The notes under the pieces: generated by a model | The model's database searches: none | What the model was told of the DNA's origin: nothing | What the model saw: only the letters and a program-made list of their open reading frames with translations | Assembly: GCF_036669915.1 (NCBI RefSeq) | Contig: NC_089314.1 | Coordinates: forward strand, 26,341,220 to 26,405,219 | Length of the DNA: 64,000 bases | Source: Pocillopora verrucosa | Lineage: Eukaryota; Cnidaria; Anthozoa; Scleractinia; Pocilloporidae | Reading direction: 5' to 3' | Position numbers and translations under genes: made by a program | Shown: positions 1 to 9,513 of the stretch, in pieces | Position numbering within the stretch: position 1 is the stretch's first letter | Layout: each line of letters starts with the position of its first letter

Positions 1-891
1 GGGGCAGGGGGAGTAACTAAAGAACCAGAGAAGCAAGGGGTGCATTAACTACATACGGAAAAGCAACAAATCAGGAGTTAAAAAATAATAAATTTGATAT
101 ATTAAACAATTTGTTTAGTATTATCAACTTTGTTAAAATATTTTTCTATAATTGTAGAGATTTAAGTTACAGTGTCACTGTATGCAAGAACATCAAATGC
201 ATACAACTCTTCCAATGTTATATCTTTAAAAATTAATAATTTAAGAACATCAAATGCATACAACTCTTCCAATAATGTTATATCTTTAAAAATTAATAAT
301 ATGATTAATATAAGTAAATAAAGCTGACTGAATTTCTGACTTTAAAAGAATGACTCACAGATATTTTTGAAAAAGATACCCAAATTTTCTTCTCCCTTGC
401 TCACTTAATTTTAATCATTTTAATTTTTACCCAAAGACACATTCTTGCTCATAAGACACCATTTTCTCTTTCCTATTAATCATTTAAGTCCCAAGAACAA
501 GATAGACTTTCTGTAATTTCCAGGAAATTAGACTGAAGTGATAACTTGTCTGTGAGTAGTGCATGTACATAAAATTAAAAGGTTCAGCTTTTTTATTTTT
601 TAGGCAAAATTTACATTTTCAGTAATAAATACCAAAATTTAAAAACATCATACAAGTATTGATGTATGCTGAAGAGGTACTAAATTACAACCTAGAAGAA
701 ATTAAGTTGATTTTTTTCATCAAGCAAAACCTGTGACACTTTGTGTGAAAATAATAGCTGGACAGTATAAAAGCAAATGACTTGACAACATTAGTTACAG
801 ACACATTAAAAAACAATAAGCGAGACAATGCAAAAGACAGCAAATTAAAATGAACAAGAACAAAGTTGTCCAAAAATAAAAAAAAAAATTG
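1..891. other. 3' flank of the inositol monophosphatase gene, no other gene seen
   Basis: This AT-rich stretch lies downstream of the minus-strand phosphatase stop codon and should contain its 3' UTR. On the minus strand an AATAAA signal (TTTATT on the plus strand) lies at about 592-597. No convincing open frame or RNA gene is visible. A short tandem duplication sits at 187-300. Confidence 0.5.
187..300. repeat. Two-copy tandem duplication, about 56 bp
   Basis: The block beginning AAGAACATCAAATGCATACA and ending AAAAATTAATAAT occurs at about 187-240 and again at about 243-300. The second copy carries a 3-base AAT expansion. It is a local duplication in non-coding DNA. Confidence 0.85.
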
Positions 892-3800
892 CTAGTCTCT
901 AGGAAGCTCGATGCAATCTAAATACTGAGAAACTTGATCAGCAAGCTCCTTATTTCCAGCAGCCAATATACGACGTGCCATCAAATCCAGAGGCTTACCT
1001 GTTGCAAGAAAATGTTTTATATTAATGTAAGATTTTAAAAGGTTAAGATCATGAAAACTATTAAGTTATAATTATAATTCTGCAACTTGCTACAAGATGA
1101 GTAAATGCTGGTCACCAAATTAGCACTTACATAGCAAATTTAATTGCCAAAATTTAGCTAATTGTCATGGCAATCAACAATGGTCGAAGCTTGATATGAA
1201 TCTTCAATGCAACCAAAATACTTTATAGTAAATATTTATGCAAGAAATCGGGTTGTAAACACATAACATATTTAAAAACCTGAAGGATCCAGTGTGACTC
1301 CACCAGCTTCTTCCACAATTATTCCTGCTGCTGCAATATCCCAGACATGGATACCACATTCATAATACAGTTCTGCCTCACCACTGGCCACAGAGCACAT
1401 GTTAAGGGCAGCTGATCCCTGTAGTCTGATGCTGGATAAAATAAAAATATATAATCTCTTAATTAAAGTGATTTACTTTTATGTATAGATGTCTTTCTAT
1501 TAATCTTTACCTGTGAACTGCAATGGGCTTCTCTGCAAGCCTTCTGAGATTTGACATCACAACATTTATGATTTCAGGATCCCTTGAAGAGCCCAGTTCC
1601 GTGATAACAAGAGCTTTGCTTAGATCTGTGGAATAAAGTGGGTTGAGATTTGTGACATCAAATGTAACCAGGGAGCAGTGATGTTCCATTCATCCATCTG
1701 CCCCTATAGCAGCTCTGTTTAAACATCTACCACAGAGACGGCCATACTTTGGCTGTGCACTGAGACTCTTTTTTACCACATGAATCAGGTGATCGAATAA
1801 TGCAGCTTACAGGACAATGGGCTAAAACTGACCTTGGTCAAAGAGTCGGTGGAGAGAAGCAATGTAAAAATGTAAAAGTTAAGTGTCCAAGATTGTAACA
1901 CAATGACCCACCCTAATCTTGGACCTAAGGGTATGTAAAGGTTTGCCTTGAGCTAAGTATCAGTCCATCTCCAGGTTACCCTCCCCCCCCCCCCCACTTG
2001 AATTTCATTAGGTTTCCCTGACAATACACCAATACCCGTTTCCACTCCTAGGTGGAGAGGGGCACTGTGAGAATAAAGTGTTTTGTCCAAGAACACAATT
2101 CAATGACCGGCCAGGTCTCAAACTAAGACCGCTAGACCTTGAGTCCAGTGCACTGACTGAATAAGGCCACTGTATCTTCTGAGCTTTTGATCCAGAGTCC
2201 ATGGTAATACAAATTATGCCACGGTGTCTCCTACAGATTGATTAGAATAAATAACAAAACCTTCTTCTTCATCATTATCTCCTTACTATATTTAACAATT
2301 AAGTTTACCTGTTACACTTGAGCAGTGAATTTTCTTTCCATTACAAAATGCCCCAGTGCCTCTTCTTGCAGTAAACATCTGATCTTTAATTGGATTGAAT
2401 ACTACCCCAACCTCCATCTAATGGAGAACATTAATTTTAAGTCTGTCACTGAACAATATGCACCTTTCAATAGCACAAAAATTCTAAACTTAAAGCCTAA
2501 CTTATATTCATGTTGTTTGCTGCAATCTGTGCTTGCTGTAATCAACATCAATATGTCTATTGTAAACAGAAACAAACAAACAGTGGAACCTGTATTAGGT
2601 GGTCACCCAAAGGGTGAGTACTTATAAATGTTGACCACTTAATACAGGTTCCACATAGATGAGGGGTATTGGAGAGTTTTAGATGCACATTTGGAGTGTT
2701 AACTGCAAACATCAAACTGCAGCCAGCAGTTTTTGGTTAGAAGTAAGAAGTCTAAAGACTTTCAGCTTTTTAGATCGACGTCAGATTTCACCTGAAAAAA
2801 TCAACATACATGCCACCATCTTGAATTACACAAAGGATGGAGGTCCTTCATTTCACACACAAGATGTCCCTGGTGAAAATCTTTCAAGGATCTTTAAGGA
2901 TCTTACAAGATCTTCATGAGGACCTTTGAGGATCCTCTTGAGGATCTTCATGAGGATCTTCAAAATTCTTGTTAAGATCTTCAAGGATCCTTCATTTTCT
3001 TGCCAAGATCTTCAAGGATCTTTCATTTTCTTGCCAAGATCTTCAAGGATCTTTCATTTTCTTGCCAAGATCCTCAAGGATCTTTCATTTTCTTGCCAAG
3101 ATCTTCAAGGATCTTTCATTTTCTTGCCAAGATCCTCAAGGATCTTTCATTTTCTTGCCAAGATCTTCAAGGATCTTTGATTTTCTTGCCAAGATCTTTG
3201 AGGATCTTTGACTTTCTTGACAAGATCTTTAAGGATCTTTCATTTTCCTGTCAAGATCCTTGAAGATCTTTACATGAACTTTGAAGATCCTTTAAAGATC
3301 TTTGAAAATTCTTTGAGGATCTTCCAAATTCTTGTTAAGATCTTTGAGGATCTCTCATTTTCTTGACAAGATCTTCAAGGATCTTTTTGAAAATTTTGAA
3401 GATCCTTAAAGATCTTGGAAAGAAAATAAAAGACCCTTAAAGATCTTGGCAATAAATTTGAAGATCTTGGCATAAAAAAGAAAGATCCTTGAAGATTTTG
3501 ACAGCCAAATTAAAGATCTTTGCAAGAGATTTGAAGATCCTTAAAGATCTTGACAAGAATGTCAGTGAACCTTGAAGATCCTGGCAAGGAAATGGAAGAT
3601 CGTTGAAGATCTTAGCAAGAATGTTATAGAACCTTCGAAATTTTGACAATAAAATAAGCATACTTAAATCCTCATACTAAGTTAAAAAGAAAAATTGAAC
3701 CAAACATAAAAAAATGAAGATAAAACTTTTTTTTATTGCTAAACGAGAATTACCCATACTCTTCTAGTAGGACTACTTCTACACTATTTCTGTTCAGACT

Positions 3801-6800
3801 TTAGGTTAGTACTAAGATTTTCATTTTCCAAAAAATCTGGCAACAGTCCAGCTCAAAGATAAGAAGACCTAAATATATGTGTTAAACTTGTCTAGGACTA
3901 GACTTATGACCAGAATCAGACTACTCTTACAGAGGGGGTAAACATGAAAAAAAGGCAAACAAGAGTACTTCAATGACTATATTTCTGAACCATATTAACC
4001 TATATACCAAAGGAAAGCTTAGGAATCACACATACTGAATATAACTAATATGTTGCCCTAAACTAATTTGTTATTTGACATCAGATCAATTTGTCCACCA
4101 CATGGTGTGAAAAACCTAGGTAAACTTAAGAAAAGATAACTGCACAAAGATTGCATGAAATCAAGTGTTTTTAGTGTCAAAACAAAGTACTAGGGTCGTT
4201 CTTTTGGATGAGCTGAGGAACTTTTTGAGTCGTTTATATTATGGGCACAATGCCCGTTCAAAGTTCACCGAGATTATTAGGTGAGTTATTCCACAACATC
4301 TTACTTAAAATTCAGCTTATAGAGAAACTGTCAGCTTATCCAACTCAACTCAGTAAGAGGATACAGCCCTGAAAACTTCAGATTAATTGAACTAATACAT
4401 CCTGAGGTACAAAATAAGTGTTTTCGGGAATTCATATGACAACCTCTAAAAGAGCTTTTTAAGTTGGTTACACAGAACCAAGTAAATTCACACCTTCTTC
4501 AGAAACATGTCCTTCAGTGAGCGTCGAGGAGAATCTCTCTAGATCGATAAGCCTGTATCCTTGTCCCTGTAACACATCATTTGCATCCTCACTCTCCAAG
4601 AGCTCAGAGTAAGAATCATTAGGCGAGGATGGCATCTTCATTTTCTTTCCAGAAGTACCAATGAATTCTTTTTATTCAGCCTCACAGTCAGAGCAATCGC
4701 GAGACCTGCTTGGAGTTTGATTGACGATTTCGGTTGTTTCTGTCTCTCTTTTCGCTTGTTTCTGAACTCCAGAAAACGCCTTTCCTTTACCTTTATTTCT
4801 GTGTACATTTTCCCTTTAGTTCCGACCATTGTCGATGATATTTGCCGTAAAAACGAGCTTCTTATGTTTTTATGCGACCGTTAAAAATCTCAGCGCGTAT
4901 AAATTCCTATCCCATAATGCAAAACCCTATTTGTGGTCATGTAAGTAGTCACAAAGTTTCCCGAAAGCCTCGAGCATGGCGTTGCTATGCGGTAACCTTC
5001 ATTACACTCATTGCACAATAATTTTCTGCGAAAATTCCTTGTTGTGTTTGAATTATAAAACAGTGAGCCCTCAATTTACAATTTTGTTATGTTTGAAATT
5101 ACTTGAGGATTTCAAAGGAACCTAAGTCATAATGCAGAGATGTGGTAGAGATCTTGACATAGTTGCCTTTGAGATCCACATCAAATTCAAAAAGGACCCT
5201 TACAAAGAGCTGTACAAAATCATGAAATGAATCTTTTAAAGATATTTGGAAGATCCTTTTCAATTCCTTGAGGATCTTAAAGGATTGTAGAACAGATCAT
5301 GCAAAGATCTTGACTAGGATCCTTGTAACTCCTAATCAAATTCTTAAGGATCTTAGCAGGATCCCTAAAAGGTTCTTTTGAAGGTCTTTAAAAGATCCTC
5401 ATTAAATCCTTGAGGATCCTGAAGGATCCTTGAAAAGATCCTGCAAAGATCTTGACTTAAGGATCCTTGTAAGATCCTGATCAAATTCCTAAGGATCCTG
5501 GCAAAGATCTTTACAGGATCCTTGAAAGGATCTTTTGTAGGTCTTTAAAAGATCCTCATTAAATCCTTGAGGATCTTGAAGGATCCTTGAAAAGATCTTG
5601 CAAAGATCTTGAGTAGGATTCTTGTAAGATCCTGATCAAATCCTTAAGGATCCTTGCAAAGATCTTAATAGGATCCTTGAAAGGATCTTTGGAAGGTCTT
5701 TAAAAGATCCTCATTAAATCCTTGAGGATCTTGAAAGATCCTCAAAAAGATCCTGCAAAGATCTTGACTAGGATCCTTGCAAGATCCTGATTAAATCCTT
5801 AAGGATCCTTACAAAGATCTTGAAAGGATCCTTGAAAGGATCTTTTGAGGGTCTTTGAAAGATCCTTGCTAAATCCTTGAGGATCTTGAAGGATCCTTGA
5901 AAAGAACTTTGCGAGGATCCTTATGAGGATCTTTGTAATATCCTTTGAGGATCTTTATCAAATCCTTGAGGATCTTAACAAACGTTTTTGCTTACAAAGA
6001 TCTTTGAGGATCTTTTACAGATCCTTTAAAGATCTTTTAAAGATCCTTGTCCTTAAGGATCTTTGGCAGGTCTTTGTCAATCCTTGAAGATCCTCAAAGA
6101 TCCTGTGAGGTTTTTCACCAGGGGTAGCTAAAAGATTAGTTATTAAGAAAATACTTCACTTCACATATATTTATAGAAAATATGTGAGAACTTTCAAACA
6201 GGAAGGCAAAAAGCATTAAGGGAGTTCAACTATCTGAAACTGCCTTGCCTGAAGTTCAAACATGGATGGGTAACAGCAAATGCAACCACTAGAGTCTGAT
6301 CACATGACTCCTAGACTTTTGCAGTCACACATATTCAGAAACAAACATGGATCTAAAACTCCCCATTATGAACAATGATACACAATGCCATGTTATGCCA
6401 AAATAAACCAATTAATGTATAGAATCTTGCTCAAAATCACTATTTACTTTCCTTGATTTTGAGAGAGAAACATGGATTAACAATTGCTTGAAAGTTATTC
6501 TTAGTTTTATCTGAGTGGTTAAGCTTCTAGTGACCATTCAGTACAGGTGGAAGACAATACAAACAGGCCTTTGGGACTTAGTAAAGGGTGACTGTGACTG
6601 CTTAATGAAGGTAACCCCTAAACAGAGACCCAGTGTAGCAAACAGGACTTTAACAACTGACTGCTTAATACTGTGCCACAGGTTCAACTGTCCACTAAAT
6701 GATTTGAAACTAGTACTAATTGTCCGAAAGTTGTGCTTGAATACACCTATTGCTATTAAACTGGTGGGGTGAAAACATAAAACTGGGCCCCTGTAGTTAA

Positions 6801-9385
6801 ATACTTAATCAAAACAAGACCAACAGGTTTGTACTGAGGGCTTACTAAATGTTATATGAAATTTACCTGTTTATTGATTGCCAGACCAATACAAATAGCT
6901 ACCATAGGATATCTGAGGAAAAATAATTGTTTGTTGCTTTCACACCATAGTGATTTGAAATGTATATAAAATTACAAGAAATGAGTCATAAGGCTCATCT
7001 GTGAGATATAACAGACAAAAATTCATTTGAATCCTTTGTAATTATGACCAGTCCAATGGCTTAATATCAAATAATTTGCTGAAATGACAAACTAAAGAAT
7101 TTTATTGCATTTGATCAAACAGTTTAAATTTATATTATTTTTTTTTACAGCTAAAGGGAACACCCTGAAAGACATTAGCTACAATTATTCCTTGTGTAAA
7201 TGACAGATAATTAAAAATTCTTTTTTGTTCCATCCTTTTTAGGGGGGGGGGGGGTTAGTATCATAAAAGGATGTAGCTCATTTTAAAAGATAGCTCAGAT
7301 GGATTTTTCTGTTTCTGTCTAACCTGTGAACGAAGTTTGTTGTACCATCAATTGGATCAATTATCCACGTAGGATTATCTGTGAGAATACTTTTCTTTCC
7401 AGCACTCACTGACTCTTCGCCAATAAAACTGAAAATCACACACAAATCATATGTTTAATTCAACTTTTTGAGACTAAGAAAAACCCAATTTTTTATTTGA
7501 CTTGTACATGTTTACATACACAAGAACATTGCTCTGAGTCTGTATAGTTTCCTGGTATTAAACCTTTAGCTTCTGATTTCTCCTCACAATATCACCCTCA
7601 AATCCAATTTAAAGGTCATAAGAAAAATGTAAATGGAAATGATCACTAATTTAAGATACTCCTGATTGTCAAACAAATTTTCCTTGTCATTACCACAAGA
7701 ATGAAGAGAGATCAGTGTAAAGAATATGAATACCAATGTTAGGGTGTACAGGGTAAATTGTAGCGAGTATGATATAAGGGTTTCTATAACTTTTTCCTTA
7801 AGCAGCTACAGATGGTATTATCAGCAACTGGAAGAGGAGGCATAAAGCCAAGCCTAAGCATGTGAGGCTGCTTGTAGACTATTATAAACAGATGGTGGTA
7901 GGAGGTCTTACAGGCAGTAGCAGACTGACAGGAACTGGCTTTTATTGAAACCCCTATTATAACAATGACAGTTATTAATAATAATAATGAGAATAATATA
8001 TATCAAACACATTACATTCATTTTTATTTAAATCTCAGATTTGATTGGCTCATCATAAACTTGTTTATGACCCACCTAAGGGTTTTTTTATGTTTTCACC
8101 CCACCTCAACTCAGTAAATTACTCAATATAATATCATTACCAATGGATATAACATCATTAAGCACAAAAATAACAGCGTCACCTGTGAGATGGGAATTTT
8201 TCTGCTAGGGTTCCAATAATCAATTCCTCCACATACTTGTCTGTTTCTGTCACCAAATCTGTTCCACATGACTTTGTGTCAATATTCTTTTCCTTGTGGA
8301 AAGCTTCAAACACCACCTAAACACATGAGGTTTGCAAATAAGCTAAAAAAACCTATTAATAAGTAACAAACAAGTGCTGACTTTTTTAAAGCATGGGACA
8401 ATTCTTTTGTTGACGACTTAGTTTCATCTGAGAACACCAAAATATTTCTAAATGCGTTCCAAAAATTTCCAAAATTGCCTTGAATAGTTTCTATGCAAGT
8501 TTCTCTTCAACTACACTCTATTGTTGACTCCCTTCCAAAATCTAAGTTTATTTGGAGGGTACCATGATATTAATTAGAACTCTTTTTTTCAAATGCTAGC
8601 TTGGTTTGAGCTTGTTTCTTGTTTTGATTGGAAATTTTAAATCAAGGATGGAAGTCTTTCACTAATCTTGATCTACTGGATGATGGGGTTAACCCTATAA
8701 CTCCTAAGAGTTATTGGCTTCTAATTTCTCCTTAGTGTATCACCCTTATATATAAAGGATATGATCATCAATTCTAGAATCTCCTGATTTTTATACAAAT
8801 TCTCCTTGTCAGTGCCATAAGGACTGTAAACAAAAAGTGTGGAGAATATGAATATTAATGTTAGGGTGTAAGGGGTTGGGGTGAAGTCTTTTATCCACTG
8901 ATGTGAAAATCACAGCTGACGAATAAAAATTGGCTGATATAAGATGCTAGCTACCATTAAAAAAAAACTGTTTGATTTAACTGGCAAAAAGAATTAAAAG
9001 AATCAAAGTAATATTTCTTGTCTCCTCTCTCATCGTGCATGCATGACCTTCACGAATTTTGTTTTTCTCACACAATGGTCACCATGATTTGCAAACCACG
9101 CCCACTTCTAGTTATCTCCAAGAGGACAACCAATGAATGTAGAACGTGAATTCAAGCCTGATTACTATTCGTTACGTTTACTTAATTTCCACAAGTTTCC
9201 CTCAAGGACCTGCTCGAGTACGATGATCAAAACGTATATGGACTATTTTTGCATTGTGTAATTGCGGAGAAATGGGAAATAAAGTATTATTAGATTACCT
9301 GCCCTGCCTGTCGTGCTATTTTTACCGCAGTATCAAAATATTCCTGAATGTCTTGTTCACCTGTTTGAACGGAATCGTCCGCCAT
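892..9385 (-). CDS. IMPA1: Inositol monophosphatase, complete, 8 exons, 284 aa
   Basis: Mg-dependent phosphatase that releases inositol from inositol monophosphates in the cytosol. Coding exons in transcript order: 9385-9299, 8316-8183, 7428-7324, 6912-6867, 2417-2309, 1625-1511, 1431-1280, 998-892. All have GT-AG introns and the phases add to 855 nt. Metal-binding motifs are seen: GEES near residue 77, the family signature [12 protein letters not shown] at 95-106 (ligands D98, I100 and D101 by family), and WDIAAAG with D230. Length matches animal IMPA1 (about 277 aa). The 46-bp exon 6867-6912 (encodes [15 protein letters not shown]) and the exon 2309-2417 (contains EVGVVFNPI) are easy to miss. 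The intron between them (2418-6866) carries the GATC element. The start is the first ATG, matching the usual short N-terminus. The paralogue name IMPA1 rather than IMPA2 is not certain. Confidence 0.93.
1930..2205 (-). mobile_element. tRNA-like SINE copy, minus orientation
   Basis: Read on the minus strand, a tRNA-like head (CAGTGCACTGGACTC, then GGTCTAGCGGTCTTAG) is followed by a body with TTGTGTTCTTGGACAAAACA, TTATTCTCACAGTGCC and CTGGAGATGGACTGATA. The same order of blocks is recognisable at 58430-58680 and, more decayed, at 11213-11430. A poly-C run interrupts it at about 1982-1995. It lies in the intron between the 2309-2417 and 1511-1625 exons of the phosphatase gene. I infer a tRNA-derived SINE from the block order; no A/B-box score was computed. 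Confidence 0.6.
2984..3640. repeat. 31-bp GATC minisatellite with an inverted counterpart
   Basis: A 31-bp unit of the form GGATCTTTCATTTTCTTGCC plus AAGATCTTCAA is repeated about seven times from about 2984 to 3200, then decays. Because 31 is not a multiple of 3, all three plus frames stay open and give the same peptide pattern ([11 protein letters not shown]). From about 3395 to 3640 the unit appears in reverse complement (CTTGGCAAGAAAATG-like blocks), so the left arm is itself palindromic. The open frames are repeat artefacts, not genes. Confidence 0.85.
4468..4829 (-). pseudogene. Broken ORF inside the GATC element, possibly a Mutator-like transposon N-terminus
   Basis: A minus-strand frame starting at ATG 4641 encodes 57 aa with the motif [14 protein letters not shown]. 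The same frame continues upstream through a TAA at about 4672-4674 into a basic segment ([15 protein letters not shown]). An overlapping frame shifted by one base starts [12 protein letters not shown] at 4829. A basic N-terminus followed by a G-R-L-I-D segment resembles, as I remember it, the N-terminal part of Mutator-like transposase proteins common in cnidarians. No catalytic domain is present. The combination of a stop and a frame change suggests a decayed transposon gene. The family assignment is weak. Confidence 0.35.
5250..5890. repeat. About four tandem 156-bp GATC-rich units
   Basis: The landmark TTAAATCCTTGAGGATC recurs at about 5401, 5558, 5713 and, as GCTAAATCC, at 5869, giving spacings of 157, 155 and 156 bp. 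A more diverged unit precedes it from about 5250. Each unit carries about 11 GATC sites with blocks such as TTGCAAAGATCTTGACTAGG. This higher-order unit forms the right arm of the fold-back element and differs from the 31-bp unit of the left arm. Confidence 0.85.
7558..7756 (+). repeat. Short interspersed repeat, subtype A, degenerate
   Basis: Family member running from TTAAACCTTTAGC to GTTAGGGTGTACAGGGTAA. It has the internal blocks TTTCTCCTCACAATATCACC and CTGATTGTCAAACAAATTTT. It lies in a phosphatase intron. The full family has ends close to TTAACCCTTT and AAAGGGTTAA and looks like a non-autonomous element of about 190-215 bp. Confidence 0.6.
8690..8877 (+). repeat. Short interspersed repeat, subtype A
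   Basis: Runs from TTAACCCTATAACTCC to ATGTTAGGGTGTAAGGGGTT, with the internal block ACAAATTCTCCTTGTCAGTG. It is intronic in the inositol monophosphatase gene. Confidence 0.7.
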
Positions 9386-9513
9386 GTTGAAATTTTTCTG
9401 CAAAGCGCCAGGTGGATCATGGGTGAACTAAAGTCACGCCATCTAGGTTTTGGCGTGAAAAGAAGCTTTCATCCGTGAAACCTATTATTTCGATATCAAA
9501 ATTTCCAGTGACA
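9386..9513. promoter_or_regulatory. Shared bidirectional promoter interval
   Basis: Only 128 bp separate the divergent start codons of the phosphatase (ATG at 9385, minus) and the isoaspartyl peptidase (ATG at 9514, plus). The interval has no TATA box that I can see and is less AT-rich than its surroundings. Both 5' UTRs and at least part of both core promoters must lie here or overlap the other gene's first exon. Confidence 0.6.

Larger units (their letters stand above)
2868..6123. mobile_element. GATC-saturated inverted-repeat (fold-back) element
   Basis: The ends are near-identical inverted termini: CCCTGGTGAAAA at 2868-2879 and its complement TTTTCACCAGGG at 6112-6123. Each is followed inward by AGGATCTTT-AGGATCTT blocks. 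The arms at about 2880-3640 and 5110-6110 are almost wholly made of GATC-centred words (AAGATCTT, AGGATCCTT). One 155-bp stretch of the right arm (5558-5712) has 11 GATC sites, where about one per 256 bp is expected. The interior (about 3660-5100) is normal AT-rich DNA with a broken ORF on the minus strand. I could not identify a target-site duplication. The element sits in an intron of the inositol monophosphatase gene. I infer a fold-back or MULE-like DNA transposon; the class is uncertain. Confidence 0.65.

Noticed and set aside
1982-1995. Poly-C run suggesting a G-quadruplex or assembly gap
   Set aside because: A simple homopolymer within a SINE copy. Similar poly-G/C runs occur at about 7243 and 10251, and a single run does not meet a four-tract pattern.
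2926-3263. Three overlapping plus-strand ORFs with repeated [13 protein letters not shown] peptides
   Set aside because: They are the same 31-bp satellite read in three frames. A non-multiple-of-3 repeat without stop codons stays open in every frame. No start context, splice sites or domain.
3437-3661. Minus-strand ORF with [18 protein letters not shown]
   Set aside because: The inverted part of the same satellite; its peptide copies the plus-strand artefacts.
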